Assembly: GCF_003858645.1 (NCBI RefSeq)
Contig: NZ_RQJP01000005.1
Coordinates: 434,001-498,000, forward strand
Direction of reading: 5' to 3'
DNA length: 64,000 bases
DNA from: Larkinella knui
Lineage (GTDB): Bacteria > Bacteroidota > Bacteroidia > Cytophagales > Spirosomataceae
In this document: positions 53,002-62,128 of the stretch, in pieces
Numbering within the stretch: position 1 is the first letter of the stretch
Layout of the letters: the number at the start of each line of letters is the position of its first letter
Made by a program: the position numbers and the translations under genes
Notes under the pieces: generated by a model
What the model was told of the DNA's origin: nothing
What the model saw: only the letters and a program-made list of their open reading frames with translations
The model's database searches: none

Positions 53002-54194
53002 TGCAATTTATCCAGCCGTTATTTTTATGGGGAATTGGGGCCGTGATAATCCCGGTCATTATCCATTTCTGGCACCAGAAAAGGGGCAAAACTCTGGCCT
53101 GGGCGGCTACCCGCTGGCTTCAGGAAAAGAACCAGCAACCGCAGCGGGGCGTTAAACTGGACAATTTGTTGTTGCTGATTCTACGGTGTTTTATCGTGGT
53201 TTTACTGGCAGTTTTAGTGAGTCAGCCGACGTTCAACGGGTTTGGAAAACCGGCAGGTAGTCAGAAAATTCATCTCGTGCAACCGGACAAATCGGTGGTC
53301 GATAATTTTCGGTTTGAACTCGAAGATGCCATCAAAAAAGGAGAAGCCATTTATTGGAGTACTGCAGCCACGGAACGGCTAAACGATCCGGAGCAATTGC
53401 CTGATCAGCGGACTTTTACGGCGAACCTGTTACAGTCGTCGATCAATGTGTTGCAGAAAAATAATTCGGAATTACATCTGTACTTACGCAATAACCACCA
53501 ATTGGCGGACGCGCCGTTTATTCGGGTTCCGGCTTCTTATAAACTTCATGCGATCGTTGATTCTGGTCGCCAACCCGTCCGTACTTATCTGGAATTACCG
53601 GCCAACAAAAAGCTGTTTGTCAATCCGTCAAATCAGTTGACAAACGGCGCGGTTTTAAACCCGACGCTCCGTTTTCAACCTACTCCGGAGCATGCCGGGC
53701 CGTTAACGGCTTTGGTAAATTTCAAAAATAAAACCGAACAACAAACCATTGTGGCAGCGTTGAATGCGCTGTCGGAAGTGTACTCGCTGGGCATCCGGGT
53801 CGATATAAAAAGGAATCCGCAAACCGGATACGACTGGATTTTAACCGATCAGGAGGTGGTTAATCCGGTACCTAAAACGCTTTACCTGGTTTCGGGAAAA
53901 CTCAAAACGCCGACCAGCGCCAATGTGATTTATTCGGAAGAAAAACTGACGCCACAAACCGCCGAACTGGTAAGAACCGGGCAGCTTCCGGAATGGCTGG
54001 GCGAATGTCTAATCCGGCATTTTAAGCTTAAACCGAGCGCATTTCCATTGAGCAGGCAACAGTTAAACACCTTGTTTATTCCCACTGCCCAGTCGGAAAA
54101 AAAGCAACCGGAACGTGTCCGCAACTGGATTTTATTCGTGTTCATTTGTTTGGTAGGCGTTGAGCGTTGGATGGCTTTGAAACAGAACGCATGA
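53001..54194 (+). CDS. BatA-like protein with aerotolerance N-terminal domain
   Basis: A 397-residue membrane protein. Residues 1-~80 match the BatA N-terminal domain (MQFIQPLFLWGIGAVIIPVI, IHFWHQKRGKTLAWAATRWL) with two helices. The remainder is beta-rich and ends in a membrane segment (NWILFVFICLVGVERWMALK). There is no VWA domain. A purine-rich AGGAGGAG (52987-52994) lies six bases before the ATG, unusual for this genome, and may drive its translation past the upstream stop. It ends in an ATGA overlap with the next gene. Confidence 0.8.
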   Translation: MQFIQPLFLWGIGAVIIPVIIHFWHQKRGKTLAWAATRWLQEKNQQPQRGVKLDNLLLLILRCFIVVLLAVLVSQPTFNGFGKPAGSQKIHLVQPDKSVVDNFRFELEDAIKKGEAIYWSTAATERLNDPEQLPDQRTFTANLLQSSINVLQKNNSELHLYLRNNHQLADAPFIRVPASYKLHAIVDSGRQPVRTYLELPANKKLFVNPSNQLTNGAVLNPTLRFQPTPEHAGPLTALVNFKNKTEQQTIVAALNALSEVYSLGIRVDIKRNPQTGYDWILTDQEVVNPVPKTLYLVSGKLKTPTSANVIYSEEKLTPQTAELVRTGQLPEWLGECLIRHFKLKPSAFPLSRQQLNTLFIPTAQSEKKQPERVRNWILFVFICLVGVERWMALKQNA

Positions 54195-56461
54195 ATGAAC
54201 TGAAACGTACCTTGTCGGCCATTACCTATCAGCTCATTGCGAATGCGTTGCTGAAGAGTATTTTGCTGGCAATTGCGGCTGGCTATGTTGCCCGGATTGC
54301 CGGTTTTCCCGTTGAAATAGCAAGCGGTATTGGCATTTTTGGGTTTGGATTTGGTGTCTGGTTTACCGGTCTTTTTCGGAGCAAAAAACAACAGGCGATA
54401 GCCATTATTCATAAAACATTTGGTGATGTTGAATACAGCTTGCCGCTGCTGGATAAAGAAGAATTGAACATAGCCGAACAACTCCAACTGGCACGGTTGA
54501 ATGAGCAAATTCGGGCGATTAAAATTCCGGTTAGTCACTTATTCTTAGTACTATTTTCAAAAACTGCCTTATACGGTTTACTGGTTTTGATTTCACTAAC
54601 CGTTTATTATGGTTCTCTACTGTTGCCGTCGAATCAGCCGGTTCACAACCAATTGGCAACCTATATTCCTGCCATTGCCAAAGATACCAGGCCGGTTGTT
54701 CCTGCTTTTCAATCGGCGGTTTTACAAATTAAACCGCCGGGTTATACAAGTTTTCCTGGAAAAGAATCAACGGATTTGAACGCAGCAGCGATCACGGGTT
54801 CGTTGCTAACCTGGCGATTAAAATTTACTCAGCATGAGGCTGTTTCGGTTCGGTTAGTCAACAGCCGGGGTGAAGAACTGACGTTTAAAAAAACAGCAAG
54901 CGGATTTGAGTACCAGGATCAATTGATTAATTCGGGCCTTTATGCGATCAAAGCTTATTGGAAAAAACCGACTGGCAAAGATTCCCTCATTTACCAAACT
55001 GACTATTACCGACTGGAAGCACAACCCGATCTGGCTCCAAAAATTCAACCCGATTCCAAAGAATTATACCAATTTCATTTTCTGAAAGATGATAAAAATC
55101 TGCACGTTTCAGCCCGGATTTCGGACGATTTTAACGTACGGCAGGCTTTTATTGTGGCCACGTTGGCGCGGGGTTCCGGCGAAAGTGTTAAGTTCCGGGA
55201 AGTTAAATTTCCGTTGCCGCAAACTAATTTTAAAGAGGCCAGGCTAACGAAAATCATTGACCTTAAAGCACTCAATTTTGCGCCGGGGGATGAACTTTAT
55301 TACTATTGGGCGGCCCTTGATAACAAAAAACCGGAAGCAAATTTCGCCAAATCGGACACCTATTTTGTGGTGTATAAAGACACGGCCAACGTGGAAGAAG
55401 CGGAACTGGCTACGATGGCCGTGAACATTATGCCGGAGTATTTTCGCAGCCAGCGGCAGATTATTATCGATACCGAAAAGCTGATTTCCCAACGGAAAAA
55501 ACGGGCGGCCAAGGATTTTAAGCGTACGTCCAATGAAATTGGTTTTGATCAAAAAGTGCTTCGGTTGCGGTATGGGCAGTATTTGGGAGAAGAATTTGAG
55601 AATTCGATTGGTGGGCATGATCTGGCTGCTGAGGGAAATGTGCTGGAAGGATTCATCCATAAACACGACACGGACGAAGAGAAAAATGCGCCAAAGCCGT
55701 TTGCTTTCAAAGTAGGGGAAAAGGCCGAAGAACAGCAGAAGAAAGAGTTGCCCGCTCCCGATCAGCACGATCATGAACACGAAGCCGGAAAATCAGAAAG
55801 CGATGACCCAGTGGCGGCTTTGATGGAACAATATATTCACTCGCACGATAACGGAGAAGCCAACACATTTTACGAACAATCGACCCGTAGTTTGTTGAAA
55901 ATGGCGCTCGAACAAATGTGGCAATCCGAATTACACCTGCGTTTATACGAACCGGAAAAAGCGCTGCCTTTTGAAAATAAAGCTCTGATTTATCTGAAAG
56001 CGGCCCAGCATAAAGCCCGGACGTTTGTGAAGAAAAGTGGCTACGATCCACCGCCGATCAAAGAAAAGGAAACCCGACTGACCGGTGAATTGAAAAATGT
56101 CAATGCCAATTTTACGCAGGAACGGCAGTATAATCCAGCACAACTGGAACGACTGGCTGGCGAAGTGTTGGGGTATCTGGAACTGAAAAATTTAAGTCAA
56201 AACCAGAAAAGAACCGTACAGCAATTGAGTGCTTTTCTGATGAATCAGGTCATGAACAGTCGTTTATCGGATTGGCCGATTGTCAGTAGTTTACAGAAAT
56301 TAGAACGCGGTAAAATGCTATCTAATGCAGAAAAAACTGCACTAAAAACGAAATTATATTCCATGGCCGGAATTTCATCCAGAAGCAGAAAACAGTCAGA
56401 AATGGGATCGTATTCCAGCGAACGTAAACTGGAACAATCGTTTTGGCGTCATTTGAAATGA
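54191..56461 (+). CDS. DUF4175-like membrane protein
   Basis: A 756-residue protein (MNELKRTLSAITYQLIANAL) with two N-terminal membrane segments and a third near residue 125 (LVLFSKTALYGLLVLISLTV), then a long soluble, partly helical part with charged stretches (KKRAAKDFKRTSNEI, HDHEHEAGKSESDD). It resembles DUF4175/large operon proteins found beside moxR-DUF58 genes. The motif YYYWAALDNKKPEANFAKSD fits that family. The function is unknown. Both ends overlap neighbours by ATGA. Confidence 0.65.
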   Translation: MNELKRTLSAITYQLIANALLKSILLAIAAGYVARIAGFPVEIASGIGIFGFGFGVWFTGLFRSKKQQAIAIIHKTFGDVEYSLPLLDKEELNIAEQLQLARLNEQIRAIKIPVSHLFLVLFSKTALYGLLVLISLTVYYGSLLLPSNQPVHNQLATYIPAIAKDTRPVVPAFQSAVLQIKPPGYTSFPGKESTDLNAAAITGSLLTWRLKFTQHEAVSVRLVNSRGEELTFKKTASGFEYQDQLINSGLYAIKAYWKKPTGKDSLIYQTDYYRLEAQPDLAPKIQPDSKELYQFHFLKDDKNLHVSARISDDFNVRQAFIVATLARGSGESVKFREVKFPLPQTNFKEARLTKIIDLKALNFAPGDELYYYWAALDNKKPEANFAKSDTYFVVYKDTANVEEAELATMAVNIMPEYFRSQRQIIIDTEKLISQRKKRAAKDFKRTSNEIGFDQKVLRLRYGQYLGEEFENSIGGHDLAAEGNVLEGFIHKHDTDEEKNAPKPFAFKVGEKAEEQQKKELPAPDQHDHEHEAGKSESDDPVAALMEQYIHSHDNGEANTFYEQSTRSLLKMALEQMWQSELHLRLYEPEKALPFENKALIYLKAAQHKARTFVKKSGYDPPPIKEKETRLTGELKNVNANFTQERQYNPAQLERLAGEVLGYLELKNLSQNQKRTVQQLSAFLMNQVMNSRLSDWPIVSSLQKLERGKMLSNAEKTALKTKLYSMAGISSRSRKQSEMGSYSSERKLEQSFWRHLK

Positions 56462-58131
56462 AAGTAGTTGATCAGGTTATAAGTGCCTTTAATCCCGCTG
56501 ATACCATTAACTGGGTTCTCCTGTTACTTTTAGCGGTATTGCTGCTCCTGCAACTGGCGCTGATCATCAGAAATAAATCACTTTCAGCTCGACGGAAATG
56601 GGTTCGGGCGGTTTTAAATTTCTTGTTCTGGAGTGTTTTAGCGGGCTACTTTCTGCAACTCGAATGGCGAAAACCGGTTGGCTCAAAGCTGGTTTTACTT
56701 GCCGACAATACGGTGCCGGCTGCGTATATCAACCATCTGAAAGATAGTCTGGGAAACCGGGAAATCATTCGGACCAATACCGTCGCAACTTCGGCCTTCC
56801 GCTCGCAACTTACTGATGGTTCCATCGATACCGTAACGTTGATTGGAAGCGCTTTTTCTCCGGAAATACTGGGTCAGTTGAGCCGACAAACTGTGCAATG
56901 GATTCCGTATTATCAACCCGATCAGTTGCAGCTGATTCGCTGGAAAGCCTTTCTTCGAAAAGGTGAAATGCAGGTGGTGAGCGGCACTCTTTACTCATCG
57001 CAGCAACAGATGCTTAAGCTCCGTTTTGGAAAGCAGATTCTCGATAGTTTGCTACTAAAAGCCGGCCCTGCGGATTTTAAATTTCAGTTTCCTGCCTTTT
57101 CACAAGGACGCACCGAAATCGAGTTGGTGCTGGACCAGAAACCGCTGGATACACTTCATTATTTTTCCCGAAAGGCCCCGGACTTTGCGTATCAGTTTAT
57201 TCTCGATAGTCCGGATTTTGAAAGCAAAACGCTGGCCGACTGGCTGGGCAGAAAAGGGTATTCCGTTCAGCTTACTTCCACCATTTCGAAAAACAGGAGC
57301 AATCGGCTGAACATCAACCGGGCCGCTGATGCCGATGTGATTATTACCGATCCGGCCAATGCGACGAATCCTGTTGTCAAAAAAGCCGTGATTCAGGGAA
57401 AACCGGTGCTGTTTATGAACCTGTCGGACGCCGAAGCCGATCTTAAAACCATTAACGAAGCGTTGGGTACCGACTGGAACGTAAAGAAAATCGCCAACGA
57501 AACGACGGTGTCGATTGGAAACGGAATTCAGGCTTTGCCGTATCGGTTAACCGTTGCCCTGAATCAGCTTCCCGTGGCCGGTTATCCGGTGGCTATTCAG
57601 AAAACGACCGCCAAAATCGGGGTCAGTCTGGTGAGTGAAACGTTTCCATTGAAACTGAGTGGCGACAGCGTGACGTATGACCGGATCTGGACGTCGATTC
57701 TGACGCCACTGCAACCTGCGTTAAAAGACAATGTTCAGCTGGAGTCACCCGTTTTTAAGGGCATTCGATCCGTCATTCACTTCAATAATGTATCCCGAAA
57801 ACCCGCCGAAATCCGGATCGGAAACGATACGGCCAGGCTCGATTATTCCCCCATCAATGCCTGGTCTGCCCAAACCCGGTATGTATTCGGCCGCACGGGC
57901 TGGCTGCCTTTTCAGGATTCGCTGGCGGTTTATGTTGACGAACCCGATAAGAATGCGGTTTTCGGGAATCGGCTGGTGAGTGATTATTTGCGATTCCGCT
58001 CATCCGGGGAGGTAGAAACGCAGGCCGGTATTCAAAACCAACGCTCCGTTAAATTGCCCGACTGGATCTGGATTCTGCTCTTCCTCAGCAGTTTGACCGC
58101 GCTTTGGATCGAACCTAAATTTAGCATTTGA
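56458..58131 (+). CDS. BatA-like membrane protein of unknown function
   Basis: A 557-residue protein starting MKVVDQVISAFNPADTINWV at an ATG that overlaps the previous stop (ATGA). It has two N-terminal helices, a long beta-rich centre and a last helix (LPDWIWILLFLSSLTALWIE). It resembles the BatA/membrane partner proteins of MoxR operons. No enzyme motif is seen. It closes the operon; the metK promoter overlaps its stop region. Confidence 0.65.
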   Translation: MKVVDQVISAFNPADTINWVLLLLLAVLLLLQLALIIRNKSLSARRKWVRAVLNFLFWSVLAGYFLQLEWRKPVGSKLVLLADNTVPAAYINHLKDSLGNREIIRTNTVATSAFRSQLTDGSIDTVTLIGSAFSPEILGQLSRQTVQWIPYYQPDQLQLIRWKAFLRKGEMQVVSGTLYSSQQQMLKLRFGKQILDSLLLKAGPADFKFQFPAFSQGRTEIELVLDQKPLDTLHYFSRKAPDFAYQFILDSPDFESKTLADWLGRKGYSVQLTSTISKNRSNRLNINRAADADVIITDPANATNPVVKKAVIQGKPVLFMNLSDAEADLKTINEALGTDWNVKKIANETTVSIGNGIQALPYRLTVALNQLPVAGYPVAIQKTTAKIGVSLVSETFPLKLSGDSVTYDRIWTSILTPLQPALKDNVQLESPVFKGIRSVIHFNNVSRKPAEIRIGNDTARLDYSPINAWSAQTRYVFGRTGWLPFQDSLAVYVDEPDKNAVFGNRLVSDYLRFRSSGEVETQAGIQNQRSVKLPDWIWILLFLSSLTALWIEPKFSI

Positions 58132-58157
58132 CCTGTCGTAAAATTCCAGTAGCTTTG
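58128..58157 (+). promoter_or_regulatory. Bacteroidota promoter of metK
   Basis: TTG at 58128-58130 and TAGCTTTG at 58150-58157, spaced by 19 bases, match the -33/-7 consensus exactly. Transcription should begin shortly after 58160, about 25 bases before the metK ATG. The -33 overlaps the last codon and stop of the preceding gene. No SAM riboswitch fits in the short leader. Confidence 0.75.
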
Positions 58158-58188
58158 CGGCTGTTTTTAGTCTTAAATCTTACGTACA

Positions 58189-59442
58189 ATGCCCTATCTA
58201 TTTACCTCGGAGTCAGTCTCTGAAGGCCATCCCGACAAAGTCGCGGATCAGATTTCCGATGCATTGATCGATCATTTTCTGGCATACGATCCATCCAGCA
58301 AAGTCGCCTGCGAAACACTGGTTACAACCGGACAGGTGGTATTGGCAGGGGAGGTAAAAACAAATACGTACCTCGATGTTCAGAAAATCGCCCGGGAGGT
58401 TATCAGGCGTATTGGTTATACCAAAAGTGAATACATGTTTGAAGCCGATTCGTGCGGCATTTTATCCGCCATTCACGACCAGTCGGCCGACATCAATCAG
58501 GGCGTTGAACGCACCAATCCGGAAGATCAGGGCGCGGGTGACCAGGGAATGATGTTTGGGTATGCGACCAACGAAACGGATAATTTCATGCCGTTGCCGC
58601 TGGATCTGGCCCACAAGATTCTCCAGGAAATGTCCTACATCCGCAATCACGATAAGAATATTTTAACGTACCTCCGGCCGGATGCCAAGTCGCAGGTGAC
58701 GATTGAATACAGCGATGATGACAAGCCCATCCGGATCGATACGATCGTTGTTTCAACGCAACACGATGATTTTGACACGGATGCGGTCATGCTCGAGCGG
58801 ATTCGGGAAGATGTGATCAACATTGTTATTCCCCGCGTAAAAGCCAAACTCAAACCGGAGCTGCAAGCGTTGTTTACCGATAACATTACGTATTACATCA
58901 ACCCAACGGGCAAGTTTGTCATTGGCGGACCACACGGTGATACGGGCTTGACGGGTCGTAAAATTATTGTCGATACCTACGGCGGCAAAGGCGCTCACGG
59001 TGGGGGGGCCTTCTCGGGCAAAGACCCTTCGAAAGTAGACCGTTCGGCGGCTTACGCAACGCGTCACATTGCCAAAAACCTGGTGGCAGCCGGTCTGTGC
59101 GATCAGATTCTGGTTCAGGTTTCCTATGCCATCGGCGTGGCCAAACCGTGCGGTTTATACGTTAATACGTATAATTCGGCGAAAGTAGACATGACCGACG
59201 GTGAGATTGCGACCAAAATCGAGGAGCTATTCGACATGCGTCCGTACGCCATCGAACAACGCCTGAAACTGCGGAATCCGATTTATTCCGAAACCGCTGC
59301 ATATGGTCACATGGGCCGTCAGAACCAGATTGTGAAGAAAGTATTTGGTATGAATGGTACCACGAAAGAGGTTGAAGTTGAGCTGTTTACGTGGGAGAAA
59401 CTTGACTACGTCGATAAGATCAAAGAAGCATTTGGATTATAG
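58189..59442 (+). CDS. metK: S-adenosylmethionine synthetase
   Basis: MetK makes S-adenosylmethionine from methionine and ATP in the cytoplasm. The 417-residue chain has all hallmarks: [20 protein letters not shown] near the N-terminus, [16 protein letters not shown], the phosphate-loop-like [20 protein letters not shown], and [20 protein letters not shown]. It is a few tens of residues longer than the E. coli enzyme, as usual in Bacteroidota. Its own promoter and a strong terminator frame it as a single-gene unit. Confidence 0.98.
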   Translation: MPYLFTSESVSEGHPDKVADQISDALIDHFLAYDPSSKVACETLVTTGQVVLAGEVKTNTYLDVQKIAREVIRRIGYTKSEYMFEADSCGILSAIHDQSADINQGVERTNPEDQGAGDQGMMFGYATNETDNFMPLPLDLAHKILQEMSYIRNHDKNILTYLRPDAKSQVTIEYSDDDKPIRIDTIVVSTQHDDFDTDAVMLERIREDVINIVIPRVKAKLKPELQALFTDNITYYINPTGKFVIGGPHGDTGLTGRKIIVDTYGGKGAHGGGAFSGKDPSKVDRSAAYATRHIAKNLVAAGLCDQILVQVSYAIGVAKPCGLYVNTYNSAKVDMTDGEIATKIEELFDMRPYAIEQRLKLRNPIYSETAAYGHMGRQNQIVKKVFGMNGTTKEVEVELFTWEKLDYVDKIKEAFGL

Positions 59443-59466
59443 TACCCACGGGCCGCCCGTAGGTAC

Positions 59467-59499
59467 AAAAAAAGCCGCCTTTTTAGGGCGGCTTTTTTT
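59467..59499. terminator. Terminator after metK
   Basis: AAAAAAAGCCGCC (59467-59479) pairs perfectly with GGCGGCTTTTTTT (59487-59499) around a seven-base loop. Having A-run and T-run on either side, it can stop transcription from both metK and the converging hpf. Confidence 0.9.
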
Positions 59500-59516
59500 G
59501 TTGGAAAACAGGTCGG

Positions 59517-59891
59517 TTAATATTCGATGTCTTCGTTTACCGTGTCCGCTTCAACCAAATCCGTCGACTCATTGATTTGCTGTGCGGAGATATTTCGCTG
59601 TTTATCTTTATGACGTTTCAACTTATTCTTGAGCATATCGACCACCACGTCGGTAGCTTCTTCAAACGTGGTGCCTTGCTGGCGGGCGAAAATGGAATCA
59701 CCCGGCAAAAACAGTTTAACTTCGAAAACTTTCTGTTTGACTTTGCTGGTGTCGCTCCCCTCTAACCTCAAATAAACCTCACCGCTGATAATCCGGTCGT
59801 TAAAGGTTTCTAATTTGTCAAGCTTCTTCTGAATGAAGTCCAGCAACTTTTGGTCTGCCGTAAAATGGACGCAATGAATTTGAATTCTCAT
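59517..59891 (-). CDS. hpf: Ribosome hibernation-promoting factor (short HPF)
   Basis: A 124-residue HPF/YfiA-family protein that binds 30S subunits and promotes ribosome dimers or storage in stationary phase. The start is MRIQIHCVHFTADQKLLDFI (ATG at 59891; a GTG at 59900 is less likely). The core motif IFARQQGTTFEEATDVVVDM and the KLKRHKDK basic end are typical. The acidic tail (ESTDLVEADTVNEDIEY) is common in Bacteroidota. It is convergent with metK. Confidence 0.93.
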   Translation of the reverse strand: MRIQIHCVHFTADQKLLDFIQKKLDKLETFNDRIISGEVYLRLEGSDTSKVKQKVFEVKLFLPGDSIFARQQGTTFEEATDVVVDMLKNKLKRHKDKQRNISAQQINESTDLVEADTVNEDIEY

Positions 59892-60070
59892 ACGTGTCAC
59901 ATGGTTTTAAAGTTAAACAAAGAACCCACGGACTATCTAAGTTTGGAAAACCATTTGACAGAGTCAATAGGCTGATCGAAATATCCAACTTAGTATATTG
60001 TCCAGATTTATACGAATGCTACCTTACCGTTCAGAACCAACACTTATCGTACCAACCTCCATCCGGGGTG

Positions 60071-60116
60071 ATAGAAAGATTCTTTCTATTGTCTAATTAT
60101 ACCGTTTGAAAAACGG
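60071..60116 (-). terminator. Weak hairpins between the SDR and hpf genes
   Basis: On the minus strand downstream of the SDR stop, AAACGG/CCGTTT (60102-60116) is followed by a TATAATT run, and ATAGAAAG/CTTTCTAT (60071-60089) lies next. They may end the SDR transcript. The 216-base frame on the other strand over this gap looks random. Confidence 0.3.
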
Positions 60117-60155
60117 CCGCCTTTCACCGGTTTTCGTCTGCTTATTGGGTCTGTT

Positions 60156-61016
60156 TCAGGAATTGACCACTTCGCCACCGTTCACGTGCATGACCTGGCC
60201 CGTGATGTAAGAGGCATCTTCGGAAGCCAGAAAAACAAAGGCCGGAGCCACTTCTGCCGGTTGTCCGACGCGCTCCAGGGGCGTTTCCTTGCCGAATTCG
60301 GCCACTTCTTCTTCCGTTTTGGTCGATACGATCAGGGGTGTCCAGATCGGGCCGGGCGCTACCGCATTGACCCGGATGTTGCGTTCCACCAAATGTTGCG
60401 ACAAAGAGCGCGTAAAAGCCGTTACGGCCCCTTTTGTGGAGGCATAATCGACCAGGGCCTTGCTGCCCCGGTAGGAAACGACCGAGGTCGTGTTGATGAT
60501 GCAATCGTAGGCACTCATATGGGCCAGTGCCAGTTTGGTAAGCCGGAAAATAGCCAGGATATTAAGCTCGAACGTTTCGATTAACTGCTGATCCGAAATG
60601 TCGGTAAACTCTTGTTGTTCAACGTGGTTGGCGGCATTGTTGACCAGGATGTTAATGTGATGGTATTCACTGACCACGTGGTCGACTACTTGTCTGATAA
60701 ATGACGGATTTCGCAGGTCTCCGGCGAGTAACAAACAGCGTTGTCCTTCGGCTTCAATCAGCGATTTGGTCTTTTGCGCGTCTTCGATTTCGCGGGGATG
60801 ATGGACGATGGCGAGGTCGGCGCCTTCGCGGGCAAAATGGACGGCAACGGCCCGGCCAATGCCGCTGTCTCCGCCCGTAATCAGGGCTATTTTATCCTGC
60901 AACTTGCCACTGCCGACGTAATCATCCCGCATGTAAATCGGCTGTGGATGCATTTCTAGTTCCAGACCCGGTTGCTGATTCTGGTGCTGGGGCGGGGTTT
61001 CAAGTTCTAAATTCAT
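60156..61016 (-). CDS. SDR-family oxidoreductase (YghA-like), copy 1
   Basis: A 286-residue SDR of the glucose-dehydrogenase/YghA group with a ~40-residue N-terminal extension (PQHQNQQPGLELEMHPQPIY). The cofactor loop is TGGDSGIGRAV (about 48-58), the NNAANH motif is in the middle and the active Y-x-x-x-K is YASTKGAV. It follows a tandem paralogue at 61035, also on the minus strand. The role is unclear, possibly in redox or envelope stress, as in relatives. Confidence 0.85.
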   Translation of the reverse strand: MNLELETPPQHQNQQPGLELEMHPQPIYMRDDYVGSGKLQDKIALITGGDSGIGRAVAVHFAREGADLAIVHHPREIEDAQKTKSLIEAEGQRCLLLAGDLRNPSFIRQVVDHVVSEYHHINILVNNAANHVEQQEFTDISDQQLIETFELNILAIFRLTKLALAHMSAYDCIINTTSVVSYRGSKALVDYASTKGAVTAFTRSLSQHLVERNIRVNAVAPGPIWTPLIVSTKTEEEVAEFGKETPLERVGQPAEVAPAFVFLASEDASYITGQVMHVNGGEVVNS

Positions 61017-61034
61017 CGCTGTAGAAAGGTTGGA

Positions 61035-61889
61035 TCAGGTATTTACAATCGTTCCGCCGTTGGGGTGGATGGTTTGGCCGGTAACGTAACTGGCATCGTT
61101 GGAGGCCAGATAGACGTACGCCGGAGCCACTTCGCTGGGCTGACCGGGGCGCTTCATCGGAACATCCTGCCCAAACTGGGCCACTTCTTTGGCACCGACG
61201 GAAGCCGGGTTCAGGGGTGTCCAGATGGGGCCGGGGGCTACGCCATTTACGCGAATTTTCTTCTTGGCCAGATTGGACGACAACGCGCGGGTGAAGCTCA
61301 TGATGGCCCCTTTGGTGGCCGAATATTCCGGCAAATCGGCCCGGCCCTGAAAAGCTGTCACGGATGTGGTATTGATAATGCTGTCGCCTTCGTGCAGGTG
61401 TTTCAAAGCCGCCCGCGTGACCCGAAAAAACGAATAGATGTTGATTTCGAAGGTGTTCACCAGATCGTCGTCGGTCATGTCTTCAAACCGCTTGTGCTGG
61501 AGTTGCAAGCCGGCATTATTGACCAGAATGTTCAGTTTGCCAAACCGCCGGACGGTATCTTCCACCAGTCTTTCGCAATAGGCCGGGTCGCGCAGGTCGC
61601 CGGGCAGGAGCAGGCATTGCTGGCCTTCGGCGATCACCAGCTCTCTGGTTTTCCGGGCGTCACCTTCTTCGCGGTGGGTGTAGGCAATCGCTACATCGGC
61701 ACCTTCGCGGGCAAAATGCACGGCTACCGCCCGGCCAATGCCACTGTCTCCGCCGGTAATCAAAGCCACTTTTCCTTTCAATTTGCCAGACCCGACATAG
61801 GCATACCGAATCACTTTCGGTTGCGGGTCAAGTTCGCTTTCCAGACCAGGCTGCACATCCTGATGCTGGGGCGGAATTTTAGTTTCCAT
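61035..61889 (-). CDS. SDR-family oxidoreductase (YghA-like), copy 2
   Basis: A 284-residue paralogue of the gene at 60156, with the same kind of extension (PPQHQDVQPGLESELDPQPK) and fold. Cofactor loop TGGDSGIGRAV, NNAGLQ, and the active YSATKGAI. The two genes lie 18 bases apart and probably form an operon that arose by tandem duplication. The substrate is unknown. Confidence 0.87.
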   Translation of the reverse strand: METKIPPQHQDVQPGLESELDPQPKVIRYAYVGSGKLKGKVALITGGDSGIGRAVAVHFAREGADVAIAYTHREEGDARKTRELVIAEGQQCLLLPGDLRDPAYCERLVEDTVRRFGKLNILVNNAGLQLQHKRFEDMTDDDLVNTFEINIYSFFRVTRAALKHLHEGDSIINTTSVTAFQGRADLPEYSATKGAIMSFTRALSSNLAKKKIRVNGVAPGPIWTPLNPASVGAKEVAQFGQDVPMKRPGQPSEVAPAYVYLASNDASYVTGQTIHPNGGTIVNT

Positions 61890-61925
61890 ACGGTTTTTCC
61901 GGTCGTTGAGTAAATCAGAAAGCTA

Positions 61926-62017
61926 GAATAGACAAGAAAAGTAAGACGAAGGATAAAAAACAACCCGCTGCTTGTACCTTTTACTCATGTCTCTTGTCTA
62001 CTCTCTTTTGTCTATTC
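61926..62017. repeat. Imperfect inverted repeat upstream of the SDR pair
   Basis: GAATAGACAAGAAAAGTAAG (from 61926) pairs with sequence at 61996-62017 that ends TTTTGTCTATTC. It lies between the SDR start and the ebo genes. It could be an old mobile palindrome or a control site for the SDR pair. Confidence 0.5.
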
Positions 62018-62073
62018 AATAACAACTCAATCGCCCGGATTTTGATGGGATTCTATTACTGAACGGGATACAA

Positions 62074-62107
62074 AAAAAGCCGAATGTTCACAAACATCCG
62101 GCTTTTT
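62074..62107 (-). terminator. Terminator after eboF
   Basis: Read on the minus strand, AAAAAGCCGGATGTT pairs with AACATTCGGCTTTTT around a four-base loop and is followed by T-rich sequence, 21 bases past the eboF stop. Confidence 0.85.
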
Positions 62108-62128
62108 GGCAGGCTAAGGTAGTCAGTA

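Noticed and set aside
58158-58188. SAM riboswitch upstream of metK
   Set aside because: The promoter leaves a leader of only about 25 bases, too short for any known SAM riboswitch.
59894-60109. 71-codon frame in the gap beside hpf
   Set aside because: Overlaps the hpf leader region, has no family likeness and no neighbour to support it.
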